The notes under the pieces were generated by a model. The model was not told the origin of the DNA and made no database searches. It worked only from the letters and a program-made list of their open reading frames with translations. A stretch of DNA of 64,000 bases from Arthrinium phaeospermum (lineage: Eukaryota; Ascomycota; Sordariomycetes; Amphisphaeriales; Apiosporaceae): assembly GCA_006503535.1 (NCBI GenBank), contig QYRS01000005.1, positions 744,001-808,000 on the forward strand, read 5' to 3'. This document shows positions 32,910-43,740 of the stretch, one piece after another. The translations under genes and the position numbers were made by a program. Position 1 is the first letter of the stretch. Each line of letters opens with the position of its first letter.

Positions 32910-33647
32910 ATGGCTTCCAACATGACTGAGAAGTGCGGAATCTGCCAGGATGAGACCATGAACGTCTCTGCTGAGTTCGTCACTCTTCCCTGTGCAGGCC
33001 GCCATGCCTTCCACCCCGACTGCATCAAGCCCTGGCTTTCGGGTGGTGAGAAACGCAACGGGAGCTGCCCCTTCTGCAGGGCTTCCCTCCGCCATACCTG
33101 CGGCCACGCCCTCGCTGACGAACACCTCCAAGCTGGCAAGGTCATCGACAGCAGCGTACTCGCCAGCCCCTGTCGACCTGGGTGCCATCCAGGCTGGCAG
33201 AATGATCACGACGCCGTGAGAGGAATTGGGCCAGCAGGCAATCACCACTTTGTGGCTTTCAGACGGAGGGTCCGGGCCGAGGAAAGGCGTATACGCCTGG
33301 CTTTGGAAGAGCGAGATCAGCAGCTGCATCAACTTCGCTGGACCTGCGTTAGGATGGTCTCGCTGGCCAACCGCCATAGGATTTCTGCACTTGATCCCCG
33401 TTTTATCCCAGACTTGATGGGGCTCTACGACTTGCATCGTGCCGAGCTGCTAGATCTTCGCCACCCCGCTGAAAGAATGCCAAACTTGTTAGAGGTCTAC
33501 GAATTGCAATGCCGCGAGCTGCTGGGCCGTCTTTCCCCCGCAGGGCGAATGTCAAATCCTTTGAGACCCGTTACATTCGGGAGTGCCCCCGGCTCAAGCG
33601 CCAGCAATCCAATCAATCTTGCTGATGACGGCGATAATATCGAGTAG
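32910..33647 (+). CDS. RING-H2 domain protein with C-terminal repeats
   Basis: The 245-aa single-exon protein starts with a RING-H2 finger. CGICQDE gives the first Cys pair, then come LPCAGRHAFHPDCIKPWL and CPFCR, so the order is C-C-C-H-H-C-C-C. This suggests E3 ubiquitin-ligase activity, inferred from the domain alone. The middle is basic and helical (FRRRVRAEERRIRLALEERD). Near the end, two related units of about 26 residues follow each other: PDLMGLYDLHRAELLDLRHP and PNLLEVYELQCRELLGRLSP, each followed by an (A/S)xxRM motif. They may be degenerate tandem repeats of a substrate-binding helix. I do not recognise the full architecture. RING proteins with lineage-specific tails are numerous in Sordariomycetes. 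Confidence 0.8.
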   Translation: MASNMTEKCGICQDETMNVSAEFVTLPCAGRHAFHPDCIKPWLSGGEKRNGSCPFCRASLRHTCGHALADEHLQAGKVIDSSVLASPCRPGCHPGWQNDHDAVRGIGPAGNHHFVAFRRRVRAEERRIRLALEERDQQLHQLRWTCVRMVSLANRHRISALDPRFIPDLMGLYDLHRAELLDLRHPAERMPNLLEVYELQCRELLGRLSPAGRMSNPLRPVTFGSAPGSSASNPINLADDGDNIE

Positions 33648-34226
33648 ATATCGTCGTCAACGATCAATGGGTGACAAGATTCAAAAGTCACATCAGCAAG
33701 GGTTTTCTTAACCACCACCACCAAAAAACAAAAACAAAAAACCACAAAAAAACACATACACATACGCACACAAAAACACACACAAAAAAAACTTGATCAA
33801 CAAGAACACGCTCCTCTCAATATCCATTCGAATCAAATGATGGAGTGAGTGTGGGAGACACAAAACCAAAACCAGACAGAGCTGCAAACAGCATCACCTC
33901 TGTGGCAAACCCGAACAGAGAAAGGGAAGGAAACAATGGCACTTTGTGCATGGGAGGATTCTCAGTTTGCAATGGGCAACAGGGGAGGTATTGGGTTCAG
34001 TTGGATATATTCTGCCCTCAGCTGGCAAGGATATAGGAGGAAATCTGCGGGTTTGTCTACACCATCAGGTCCAGAAGACGGTTGGTTGTATCTGGTGAAC
34101 TATAGCCCCATATCAAGGGGGGCAACCAAGGCAGTGTCTCCCTGCCTTGGTATATATAGAACTAAGAAGAAAGTTCAAACACACATGCATGCCTCTTCTC
34201 TTTGCCCAAGTGACTGTTTTCCAATC
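33648..34226. other. Convergent intergenic region with A/C-rich tract
   Basis: This contains an A/C-rich low-complexity tract (about 33711-33792) after the RING gene, probably in its 3' UTR. No gene is supported. Confidence 0.5.
33711..33792. repeat. A/C-rich low-complexity tract
   Basis: Interrupted CCA, CAAAAA and CA units give an almost pure A/C strand just after the RING stop codon. Confidence 0.8.
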
Positions 34227-34969
34227 TTACAAGAATAGCTGAAGTAATCCTAGTAACGACGCAACGGTAACGGCGAGGCGCTCGGCCCCAACGCCCAACC
34301 GGCTTCCTCCACTCTGCTTGGCCGCCGTGGCTTGGTCCGCCACTGAGTCGTACGACGGCACCTTGGTCTTGCCGTCTGTGTCGACAGGGGCCCCCATACC
34401 AACCCACTCTTGTTTCCCATCATACCGGGCCTTGCCAGGCACATCGAAATCCGGGGTATTAGCGAACTGCACGTAGCCGCAGGCCTTGATGGGGTGCCGC
34501 TCTGGATGCCGCCGCTGCCGCCGTCGCCGCAGTCGTTCAGGATGCCCTCGAAGCAGCGCAGTCGCGGCATGAAGGTCCAGTAGCCGGAATTGGGAAGTGC
34601 CGTTCCGTTCTTGGCCCTCTTGGTGGGCTCGTTGTTGGTGATGTTCATGACGATGGTTTGGTTCAGGTCGATGGCCTGGGTCTCCACGCCGCCGGCCCCG
34701 CCCTTGAGGAGCTCGAAGACGTCCTGGGCCGCCTCCTTGCTGTCGGTCGTCACGTTGAGCGTCGAGTGAACGACGATCCCCTTGGGTTCTTGGGCAGGGA
34801 GGCACTTGGTGTCGCAGTTGAGGACATCGGAAGTCATCATCTGCCTTCCATATGTTGTAGAGCCTCTGGTCGAGTCACTCGTCAGCACGAAGCTCTGGCA
34901 TTCTCTTGGCTTGAGGACGGAGCTGGCCACTGCCAGGGGCAGGGTGGCCGCCAGGAGCGAGAAGTGCAT
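34227..34969 (-). CDS. Secreted, probably GPI-anchored protein; one-base frameshift
   Basis: The encoded protein (about 247 aa when corrected) starts with a signal peptide (MHFSLLAATLPLAVASS). It continues with a secreted domain with Cys residues at ECQSF, LNCDTKCLP, RLRCFEG and LNDCGDGG, and N-glycosylation sites (NVT, NQT, NIT, NGT). The frame then breaks at about 34490-34494. Codons before it read into GTPSRPA, while the other frame continues as KACGYVQFANTPDFDV and ends with a Ser/Gly region plus a hydrophobic tail (VTVASLLGLLQLFL) typical of GPI attachment. Adding one base to a C-run restores the full frame, and total length becomes divisible by three. I do not recognise the family. Surface or cell-wall function is inferred from the signals. 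Confidence 0.75.
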
Positions 34970-35970
34970 GGTGGGTATGTAGGCGTAGTCGGAGGCTTCA
35001 CGACCAATGGGGAGACTTGGGGGCGTTCGTCGATGCTTTGTCGTTGAACATGCAAATCAACTTACACCTCAAGGTGGGAATGGTCGTCTATATGTAGATA
35101 TCAACGTGCAATTTTACAGTCTAATGTGTACAGCTGAATCATCCGACAGTGATGTCATGGTCAAGCGGCGCAGCACGACTATTGTTGGTTCTCGCGGCAC
35201 AGCATGGAGTCTGACTGGTCACCGCCAAAGCTCGAGATGTTGCCGTATGGCCTTACCATCTTGAATAGGTGCTGTATCTGTACCTACCTGCTGGGCACAG
35301 TTGCGGCCCGTTCCGTCCACTTCATGTGTAGGTACGTAAGGTATTGTAGGTATGCCCTGTGTAAGTCAGCACCCAGAGAGAAGCAATTGGTGTCTTGAGG
35401 TCACGCTTGTCATTCAGACAGCTCACTCGAAGATCTCAAAATCCATCTGGCGAGCGAATTCACTGCCGACTGCTGCTGTGCCACAGTTATTCCAAAAATT
35501 GTGTTCGGAAGGATTTGGTCATATCGCAGTGCTCGGAGGGATTGGTTAACATGGCCAAATATCCGTAGGGCCCAATGAGAAACGGATACGTACCAACTAC
35601 AGAGGCCCCACTCGGCGACCGTTAGCACGAGGCACATGCAACCAAGACCTTATTGGGCCACCACCACACACTTGTCAGCGCTGGGAACTCAGCTCAGGGG
35701 GAGATCAATGGGGACCTGGGACCTAGACAGGAACGGGCCAGCCGTCAGTCAATCAACCACTCAATCGATAAGGTATTGTCGTGTCCATCTCCATCTCCAT
35801 CTCGACTCCATGCACCTAATTATCGAAGCCACATCAATCCTACTTACTGTTGCCAACCTCAAGTCACTCATTTGATCCCAGTAATTCCAATCCATCCGCT
35901 ACTCTCGCCCTAATCACATCCTCCGAGACGCGCCCTCTATCCCCCATTACGCGACTCCCTAAACGACACC
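34970..35970. other. Divergent intergenic region
   Basis: About 1 kb between divergent genes with no supported ORF. The right end has repeated CCATCT units (around 35788-35810) and CT-rich leader sequence before the DPM1 start. Confidence 0.5.
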
Positions 35971-36777
<807 letters not shown>

Positions 36778-36999
36778 AGGGGCCGGAGGGGAAGAACGGA
36801 AAAGGGAATTGTTGTACGAGACGAGATACGAAGTGGCCTTGCTGCTTGACCATGGAATGCACGACCGGGAGGCCAAAGGAGGCACGGCGTTGGCAAGGGC
36901 AGGGCTGGCTTTTCTTGATAAACTACTAATAATACAGGTTGAAGCCACAGTTGTGTTTTGTTGTAGCCCATCTTCCTGACGTAAAGACTAGAGACTACA

Positions 37000-37958
37000 T
37001 TACATATTCCGGCCGCCGCCCACCATGAGCGTTTGCCCTGATACGTAGCTGAACATCGGCGAGCACATGGCCAGCATGGCGCTGGCTGCCTCGGTTGCCG
37101 TCCCCGGCCTCCGCAGCGGGATGTCGTTGTACAGTGCTGGTCCTGCGGCCTTCTTCTGTGCCTCGGGGATACCAATGGCGATCTTCTCGCCCCCGGGTCC
37201 CGTGACGAACGCGCCCGCCTCTTTGGCCTGCGTCAAGCGCGTAGCAATGCCCAAAGGCGATGGTGTTGGCCCGCACGCCGAAGGCCGGTCCCCATTCTTT
37301 CGCAATGGTCTTGGTGAGCCCCGTCACGCCGGCCTTGGCGAGGGCGTAGTTGGCCTGGCCGGCGTTGCCGTGGACGCCGGACGAGCTCGAGACGTTGAGG
37401 ATGGCGCGCGGCTCGCCGTCCTTCACGCGGAAGTAGGGGGCCGCCGCGCGCGTGAGCTTGAAGGGCGCGGTGCAGTGCAGGGCGACGATGGCGTCCCACT
37501 GCTTGTCCGTCATCTTGTGGATGACGCCGTCCCACGTGTAGCCGGCGTTGTTGACGATGATGTGGATCTTGCCGTCGCCAAAGTCGGCGGCGGACTTGAC
37601 GAGGGTCTGCAGGTAGGCGTCGTCGAGCATGTCGCCCGGCACGGCGATGGCCTGGCCGCCGGCGCTCATGATGGAGTCGGCTGCGGCCTTGGCCTTGGCT
37701 GGGGTGGACTGTTAGCCGGAGTGAAACGGGCAGAAATGGAGCGGATGGATGCAGGAACTGGTGTGTGATAGATGTAACGTAACGTAACGTACCACTGTCA
37801 ATGTCCGAGACTACCACTTTGGCGCCTTCGTTGGCAAACAGCCTGGCGGCTTCGGCACCGATTCCCTGCCCGGAGCCTGTGATGATGGCCACCTGACCGG
37901 CAAGCATGCCCTTTGGCCAGTTGAGCTGGCTAGCGATTTGCGATATGCGGTCGGCCAT
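37000..37958 (-). CDS. Short-chain dehydrogenase/reductase (FabG-like); frameshift near 37250
   Basis: A classical SDR of about 288 aa. Exon 1 (37958-37793) contains the cofactor motif GQVAIITGSGQGIGAEAARL and VVVSDIDS. The intron (37792-37699) carries an (AACGT)n run at the donor side and a GGCTAAC branch site. Exon 2 (from 37698) has HIIVNNAGYT and the catalytic Ser and YxxxK (SSSSGVHGNAGQANYALAK). At about 37247-37252 the frame breaks: VRANTIAFGH would continue as IATRLTQAKEAGAF only in another frame. A missing CA (or one extra base) explains it. The rest (RRPGTATEAASAM, VSGQTLMVGGG) is typical of 3-oxoacyl-ACP-reductase-like SDRs. The substrate is unknown. The absence of other enzymes nearby gives no pathway context. 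Confidence 0.88.
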
Positions 37959-38717
37959 TGTAAATGCTTATTGTTCGGGACTCGACGGAGTGTATTGTTA
38001 TAGTCGGCTGCGGTCGGCAGCAGAGAACATATGTCTTTATACAAAATCGATCTCTGTGGGGATCGTCAATGCCCATCATGTTGACGCGGGGGTGTTACCC
38101 CGGATCTGCGCCCACCCCGAGGGACGATGCCGAGGCACCCAGCAACGACCCCTTGCCCCTCTTCGTAAGCCGGACCAGGTACTTACTTGACCCCCGATGG
38201 GCGATGTAATACCATTTCATCGGATTTCTCTACACGTTCAGTGGGTGAGGCCCTTTGGAATATATTGTAAGGCATTTGGGTATTTGAGATTGATTCATGG
38301 ACTACGAGCCTGCCTGTCATTCATCACATACGTCTGCGAGACAGATGGCTGCATTACAAGGGGCCCTCGAAAAGGCTCTATGGCATATATACTTGCGGAA
38401 GAAAACAATACCGAAACTGCATACAGCAAGCTTAACTTCGATAAAGCTGATGTCTTCATGCTTGTCTAGGTGAGGTGAGTGCTCCCCGTAGATGCACCTT
38501 TCGGTGATTAGATTAAGGCTTGATTCAATGAATGTGGTATCGATGTACCTTACTATGCGAACTACCCCACCACTACCACCCACCACCCACCTGGACCTTC
38601 CTGGCGACCCGCACTGGGGGTTTCCAACAACGGTCGAGACTGACACTACGAAATGCTCCCAACTCACGCTCGCTCAACAACACCATCATTCTGTCTCGGG
38701 CTTGAAATGACATAGCA
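37959..38717. other. Divergent intergenic region
   Basis: 760 bp between the SDR and the RGG/PCI-like gene. No gene is supported; the sequence just upstream of 38718 is CCA-rich. Confidence 0.5.
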
Positions 38718-39719
38718 ATGCGTGGACGCGGTGGCCCAAGGGGGCAAAGGGGTGGCAGAGGTGGAGGCCGAACTCCTTCTGGACCATGGAGCCGGCTGAA
38801 GCCCGTTGAGCTCGACCCTCTGGAGGCCATAGGACTGCCCTCCAAGGGCGACAACCGACTGCTCGACTTCAAGACCCAAGAACGCTATTACACAAAGATT
38901 GTCGAACGCTACATGTCCTTCTGCTCCGACGCCGGCGAGCGCCAGGAACTTCTACGTCGCTTCTCCTCGCTCCAGTTGACCGAGACTCCCCACACCACGC
39001 CCAAGCCGCCGCCGCCGGCCCCTCCTCCGACTTCTTCCATCCCTGGCGGTCCTCCCAGACCGGTTCCACGACACGCATCCAGCGCACCCGCCGTTCCTGC
39101 CGCCCCTTCTCTACCTGGATCTGCCGACACGCAGGGGCTCTCGGAGGTGCTGGCCGCGCTTAGGAAGCTGCGCGAGGGGATCGTGGCGTCGAAGCGGGCC
39201 GACGACTTCGCGGTCCAGGCCTACCTGTTCTGCATCCGGCTGTCGGTGCTGGTCAAGCACCCCGAGTCGTACCACCCGGCCATCCTGCACCTGCTGCGCC
39301 GCATGCAGCCCCTGCACCCCATGACGAGCATCGAGACGAGCGAGGTCGTGGGCTACCTGATCCTCGACACGGCCTGCCGCCGCAACGACCTGGCCGAGGC
39401 CTACGCCCTGCGCGCCCGCTACCGGCTGCGCGACCCCAAGATCGACGGCGTGCTCGACGCCCTCGCCCACGACAACTACGTCATGTACAAGCGGCTGCGC
39501 CGGAGCGTCGACGGCCACAAGGCCAAGCTGCTCGAGTTCGGCGCCGGGCCCATGCGGCAGCACACGCTCAAGTGCTTCGGGCGCGGCTACCTTGGTGTGG
39601 AACTCGAGTTCCTGGAGGAGTGCGCAGACTCTACGTGGATGGACCTCGTGACGAATGACGGCGTGGGCTGGGAGCTAGACGGGAGCAAGGTGGTCATTCG
39701 CAAAATCAAGGCCAAGTAA
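38718..39719 (+). CDS. RGG-tailed PCI/Sac3-like protein, function uncertain
   Basis: The single-exon protein is 333 aa. It begins with an Arg/Gly-rich RGG-type tail (RGRGGPRGQRGGRGGGR), which often binds RNA. Next comes a conserved block (LDPLEAIGLPSKGDNRLLDF, ERYYTKIVERYMSFC) and a Pro-rich linker. The C-terminal part is all-helical (EVLAALRKLREGIVASKRAD, YLFCIRLSVLVKHPESYHPA, VVGYLILDTACRRNDLAEAY). It ends in a winged-helix-like section with WELDGSKVVIRKIK. Helical repeats followed by a winged helix resemble PCI-type proteins (Sac3/Thp3, CSN8 or PSMD8 superfamily). I infer a role in an RNP or regulatory-particle-like complex with modest confidence. Confidence 0.7.
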   Translation: MRGRGGPRGQRGGRGGGRTPSGPWSRLKPVELDPLEAIGLPSKGDNRLLDFKTQERYYTKIVERYMSFCSDAGERQELLRRFSSLQLTETPHTTPKPPPPAPPPTSSIPGGPPRPVPRHASSAPAVPAAPSLPGSADTQGLSEVLAALRKLREGIVASKRADDFAVQAYLFCIRLSVLVKHPESYHPAILHLLRRMQPLHPMTSIETSEVVGYLILDTACRRNDLAEAYALRARYRLRDPKIDGVLDALAHDNYVMYKRLRRSVDGHKAKLLEFGAGPMRQHTLKCFGRGYLGVELEFLEECADSTWMDLVTNDGVGWELDGSKVVIRKIKAK

Positions 39720-40101
39720 AAGATAAAAACTGGGCTGGGTCGGCATGGCGTCGGTATAGATACCCCCCTGGTGGTGCAGGCGGGCTTCCGGCTTATGCGA
39801 ATTTTCATATCACATGCCTCTTTCTCGCCTTTGCAGTGCTGCTACGAACTACACCCCATTGGCATGGTATAGTGCATTTCCATATTTAGATTATCAACCC
39901 CCCCTTTCCGCTTGTCTCTTTTGACTATACATGAACAAAGGCTACTGAAAGACGGCTCTCTGTCCGTTGTCACGAGACGGCACCGAGGATACAAAGAAGA
40001 CACCTGGGGATATAGTGGAGAGATCATCTGGGCAAAGCCGGGGATACCCAGCAAACGAAACCTGTCACTATAGACTACAATCAAAGATCAAAAAAAAAAA
40101 C
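39720..40101. other. Intergenic region
   Basis: This holds the 3' UTR of the PCI-like gene and a poly-A tract just before the next start. I see nothing else. Confidence 0.5.
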
Positions 40102-40344
40102 ATGTGCTTTCATTTGGAAGTCCAATTGGCCTGCGGCTGCCCGACACATCGTAACCGGACCTTGCCATGTGACGAGGCCGAAGCAGGCAGGTCCTGCCCG
40201 CATCCCAAAGCGCAGCGACAGACGATCCCGTACTGGTGCCGGGATGATGTATGCGAATATCGGGCGAAGAAGCGGCTGATGCGAGATTTGCAAAACAGGC
40301 AAGAAGAGGCTGCTGCTGCCACTGCCATGGCAAGTCGTGTTTAG
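40102..40344 (+). CDS. Small Cys-rich protein, 80 aa
   Basis: The frame begins MCFHLEVQLACGCPTHRNRT directly after an (A)12 leader tract. It has Cys at CGC, LPCDEA, GRSCPH and YWCRDDVCEYRAKKR, then a charged, Ala-rich tail. The spacing resembles small zinc-binding or disulfide-rich proteins found as orphans in Sordariomycetes. There is no signal peptide, so it is probably intracellular and may bind metal through its Cys/His residues. I chose the Met at 40102 because it precedes the conserved-looking core; the upstream frame is open but low-quality. The function is unknown. Confidence 0.55.
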   Translation: MCFHLEVQLACGCPTHRNRTLPCDEAEAGRSCPHPKAQRQTIPYWCRDDVCEYRAKKRLMRDLQNRQEEAAAATAMASRV

Positions 40345-41164
40345 GGGAGGAAGGAAACCGCTGTTTGTCTAGCCGCCGGACAGGCTGGGGAGCGACGGTG
40401 GCATCAATGGGATACACTGGGTTGTCATTACAAACGCACCTCCAACCCGACATTAATCATGTTTCTGATTATTCGAAATATATATACACCATTTATTGTA
40501 TTTTAACTCAAGTTTTCCTCGTTGTCAGTCATGAAGACGACAACGGCGTTTTTGTCGCTCGAAATGTCCAAGGACATGAGGAATGCGATGGGCGATAGTG
40601 AGACACGCCGAACACCGAAGTATTGCCGTCCCGAGAATATTGGAAATCACTAGCATAATTCGACTTTGCACTTTGTATGCCTTCCTGGACGGGATGATCG
40701 TGACATCGTACCCAGGAAAGCCAAGTCATTGATCGACCTGCGTGCCTGTACTAGACGTCGCACCACATGCAGTAAGCATCTACCGACGATTCCGATCCCC
40801 AGCAGACGTCGAATCAACGGTGCTTCGGACGTTTGCAGTGAGTGGGTGGGCATCGGGAAAAAGTAAAAGTACAACGACATCTCACCTAAGCATTGGCGTC
40901 AATCGGGATAGGACGGCAGATTATTCATTGGGCAGGTGTGGATGGCTGTCGCCGATTCTCTGTTACACCTTCCTCGAGAGGTTGGAAGACAGGAAACCCA
41001 CGGCCAGGGCATACCGTACCCTTCAGCCAGCCAGCCCTCATCTCGAACTGGGGATCGAACCATACACAGCACTGGCATTCATCTGTATTGTTTCCAATCC
41101 CAAGGACTCGGGCATATATAGCTAGTGATATTAGAGATAAGAGAGGGATATCAGAGAAATCGCT
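40345..41164. other. Intergenic region
   Basis: No gene is supported. A TATATA element (41115-41120) lies 45 bp before the next frame. Confidence 0.45.
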
Positions 41165-42543
41165 ATGGAGGCATGTACTACCAGCAAAGACACCCTGGTG
41201 CCGGACCCAGAGATCCCGCCCCCGCCGACGCAGGTTCCTGAACTTGTGGGCGACGACAGGCTCGCCGAGCCGCCGACCCAGATCCCGGAGGTGCGTCGAA
41301 ATGAGCGGGAGGCGGAGGACAGGGCGGTGATCCGCGTGGCCATCTGGCGCGCCGAGGTCAACGCCGCCGCCGCCTCCCTGGAGCCCTTGACGTCGTGCGC
41401 GTGCTCGCTCCTGACCCACCGCCAGCCGGTCACGAGGTGGTGCCCCAACTGCCAGGCGCCGCTCGGGGGCCTCGAGTATAAGCAGTTCGAGGGGGCGGGG
41501 CCTGACGCGCCAGCAGAGCGGCCGCAAGTCCATCGCCAACGTCTGGCCCGTTCAGTCGCCGCGCGACAACACCCAGCAGCACCGGCACCGGTCCGAACCC
41601 CGCGGCACGCGCCACTTCTTCTCCATCAACGAGTTCGCCGTCCTCGGCCACAAGCTGCTGGCCAAGACCAAGCTGAACCGCGTCTTTGGCGGCGGCAGCC
41701 GTGCTTCGAAGCGCGCCGAGCCCTACGTCGAGCCCGAGTACGGCGACGTGCCCGGCTCCGTGGCCGAGCTGGAGTCCGACTACGACCCGCCCGGTAAACC
41801 CCGCGAGCTGTCCGGACCCGAGGCAGCAAACCACAACCCCGCCCTCGAGCAGCACCTCATGCGGCGGCGGCCCCGGCCAAGCTCGGCGACAGCGTGCCCA
41901 AGACGGAGATGTACCGCTCCCTGCGGGACAACCCGGGCTTGTACATGGAGGATCGCCCGTCAGTCTCCTCCCTGCTCGATGAGTGGAGTAGCAGCAGTGG
42001 TGACGGCGCTGGACGTGGTGGCAAGCCCAAGCTGACACTAGATGCTACTACAGCAAGACTCGGTCGTGCACAGATACTCCTCTACAAGACCTCCGGTGGC
42101 CCAGCTATTTGTCCCGATCCGACACTTGCTCGTGCGACTCCAAACCGGGATACAACAAATACACTAGGAACCTGAGGAGAAGAGACCGATTTCGCGCGCG
42201 AAGCATAAAACAGTCAATGGCGCAACTAGCCACCCTCGGCCTCTATCGCAGCAACGACTCGAACCAGACAATCTGGAACGACTTGGTAGTCTAGGAAAAG
42301 GCCCAAGTCTCAGCAATGGAGAAATACCACGATGCTGCTGCGAATAGGCAAACAGCGGAACATTCGGCTGCACCACCAGGGGAGCCGGTTGCGCCCGCGG
42401 GTAACGACCCAAGGGATGACCCGGCTATGTCGGTAGCTGGTCCATCTACACAAGGGGTTGACCCGGTCACGCCAACGGCTCCTCCACAGGGAGACAAGGG
42501 GAAGCAGCCGGAGCGACGCCACATTCAGTGGGAATATGAATAG
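41165..42543 (+). pseudogene. Broken unknown gene: two frameshifts and an in-frame stop
   Basis: Four coding-like segments follow each other in different frames. The first (from 41165) gives a Pro-rich N-terminus, then a Cys/His part (CACSLLTHRQPVTRWCPNCQ) like a zinc ribbon. After a break near 41500 a second frame reads SGRKSIANVWPVQSPRDN, HFFSINEFAVLGHKLLAKTK and VPGSVAELESDYDPPGKPRE. After another break near 41865-41880 a third frame reads VPKTEMYRSLRDNPGLYMED and VSSLLDEWSSSSG. A fourth frame (42109-42294) ends NQTIWNDLVV, then TAG. The same frame then continues past the stop as EKAQVSAMEKYHDAAANRQT to 42543. I do not recognise the family. This could be a pseudogene, or a real gene with sequencing errors and unseen introns. 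Confidence 0.5.
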
Positions 42544-42893
42544 GATATACTGAAAGGAGCATGATAACGAATAAGCGAGAACGTTACTAAAGGGAGTCAT
42601 GGACAGGGCAGGATGACAATTAAGCGAAGGTGTTACTACTGCAGGGGCCGTGTCACTGGGAGGATGCCGATGGACTTTAGCAAGCCAGCGTTAGACGAAA
42701 TTTAATCTGTCATTCAGAACTGAACCTCAGTTCGCGCAAGTGGTATTGACGTTGCGATCTACCTAGCAGCTATATCTGCCGGTGTGGTAACCTTCCCATC
42801 ATCTCGTAGTGAAAATCCATGTTTCGTAAGACAACGCCAGAACCGATGCCAGTTTTTTGCTCTACTTTATCTAGCCCCCGTACATGACCACAT
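42544..42893. other. Intergenic region
   Basis: The downstream side of the eL36 gene; no gene is seen. Confidence 0.5.
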
Positions 42894-43740
42894 TTAGTGA
42901 CCAGCACGACGAGACTCAGCGATGACACGCTGGAGCTCGTCAACCTTCGCCTTGGCACGGCCGAAAGTACCGAGCTGATGCACGTGTTAGCACAACTGTG
43001 ATATTCCCGTGTATGGAGTGTGAATCTGAACGTACTCTCTTCTTGGCGAGCTTACGGGCACGCTTGTCGCGGGAGTTGCGGAGCAACTCAATAACGCGGC
43101 GCTCGTAAGGGGCGAGACCGGCGACCTCCTTGACGACGTCCTTTATAAAATGTTAGCAGGCTATTCTATGAGTGTCGAGTTTCCCCGATAGTCGATCCGC
43201 ATCTCTCGCGCTTGGTCGTTGCGACGACTGAATTGTTCGACTGTCGGGAAGGAGCCCATCGGTTGGACATGGTAGGGGAAGTAGAACGTACCCGGACGAA
43301 AGAGGTGCGCTTGCTCAGGTGACCCTTGGTGCGGGAGACTCTGGGCTTGGCGACACGAGCAGTGGTCTAAATTCAACAGGAAATCTCGAGTCAGCCAACG
43401 TCCATCGTCTGCAGTGTGCTTCGTAGATCAACAACAACAAGAACGAATCATTGTGTGTCAAAGCAGCAGCAGAGACCTCCACGAGGTGAGACGATGCGAG
43501 AAGACCTCTTATCACAAGAGATCTGCCGACTTTGCCTGCCCATTCCCGCAAGATTGTTCCCTGCCGCTGATATGCTGGACGGATGGTTTGGTTCTTGTTG
43601 TGTCTTTCTCCCCTCCATCTTCCTTCTTGGTCGCCCAAGACGGAATGAGGAAAAGCCGGAGGTGTGGTGGTTCATCCTACCTTGTGGCCCTTGTTGGCGC
43701 CAACGGCCAAACCGGTGCGAGCAGGAGCTTCCTTGGCCAT
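42894..43740 (-). CDS. RPL36: 60S ribosomal protein eL36, four exons
   Basis: The 106-aa protein is eL36 of the large cytosolic ribosomal subunit. Exon 1 (43740-43681) encodes [20 protein letters not shown]. Exon 2 (43366-43292) encodes [20 protein letters not shown] plus TSFVR. Exon 3 (43140-43036) encodes [20 protein letters not shown] and a basic stretch. Exon 4 (42974-42894) encodes [20 protein letters not shown] and the end SRRAGH. All junctions are in phase 0 with GTAGGA or GTACGT donors, which supports the model. The longest single frame covers barely a third of the protein, so it is easily missed. The first intron is 314 nt and the second 151 nt; I looked for a C/D-box snoRNA in intron 1 and found none convincing. 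Confidence 0.97.

Noticed and set aside
41040..41070. Second tRNA-like B box (GGTTCGATCCC on the minus strand)
   Set aside because: No complementary T-stem or acceptor stem; the sequence lies in ordinary intergenic DNA.
43367..43680. Intronic C/D-box snoRNA in eL36 intron 1
   Set aside because: Only weak matches to C and D boxes, without the terminal stem or correct spacing.
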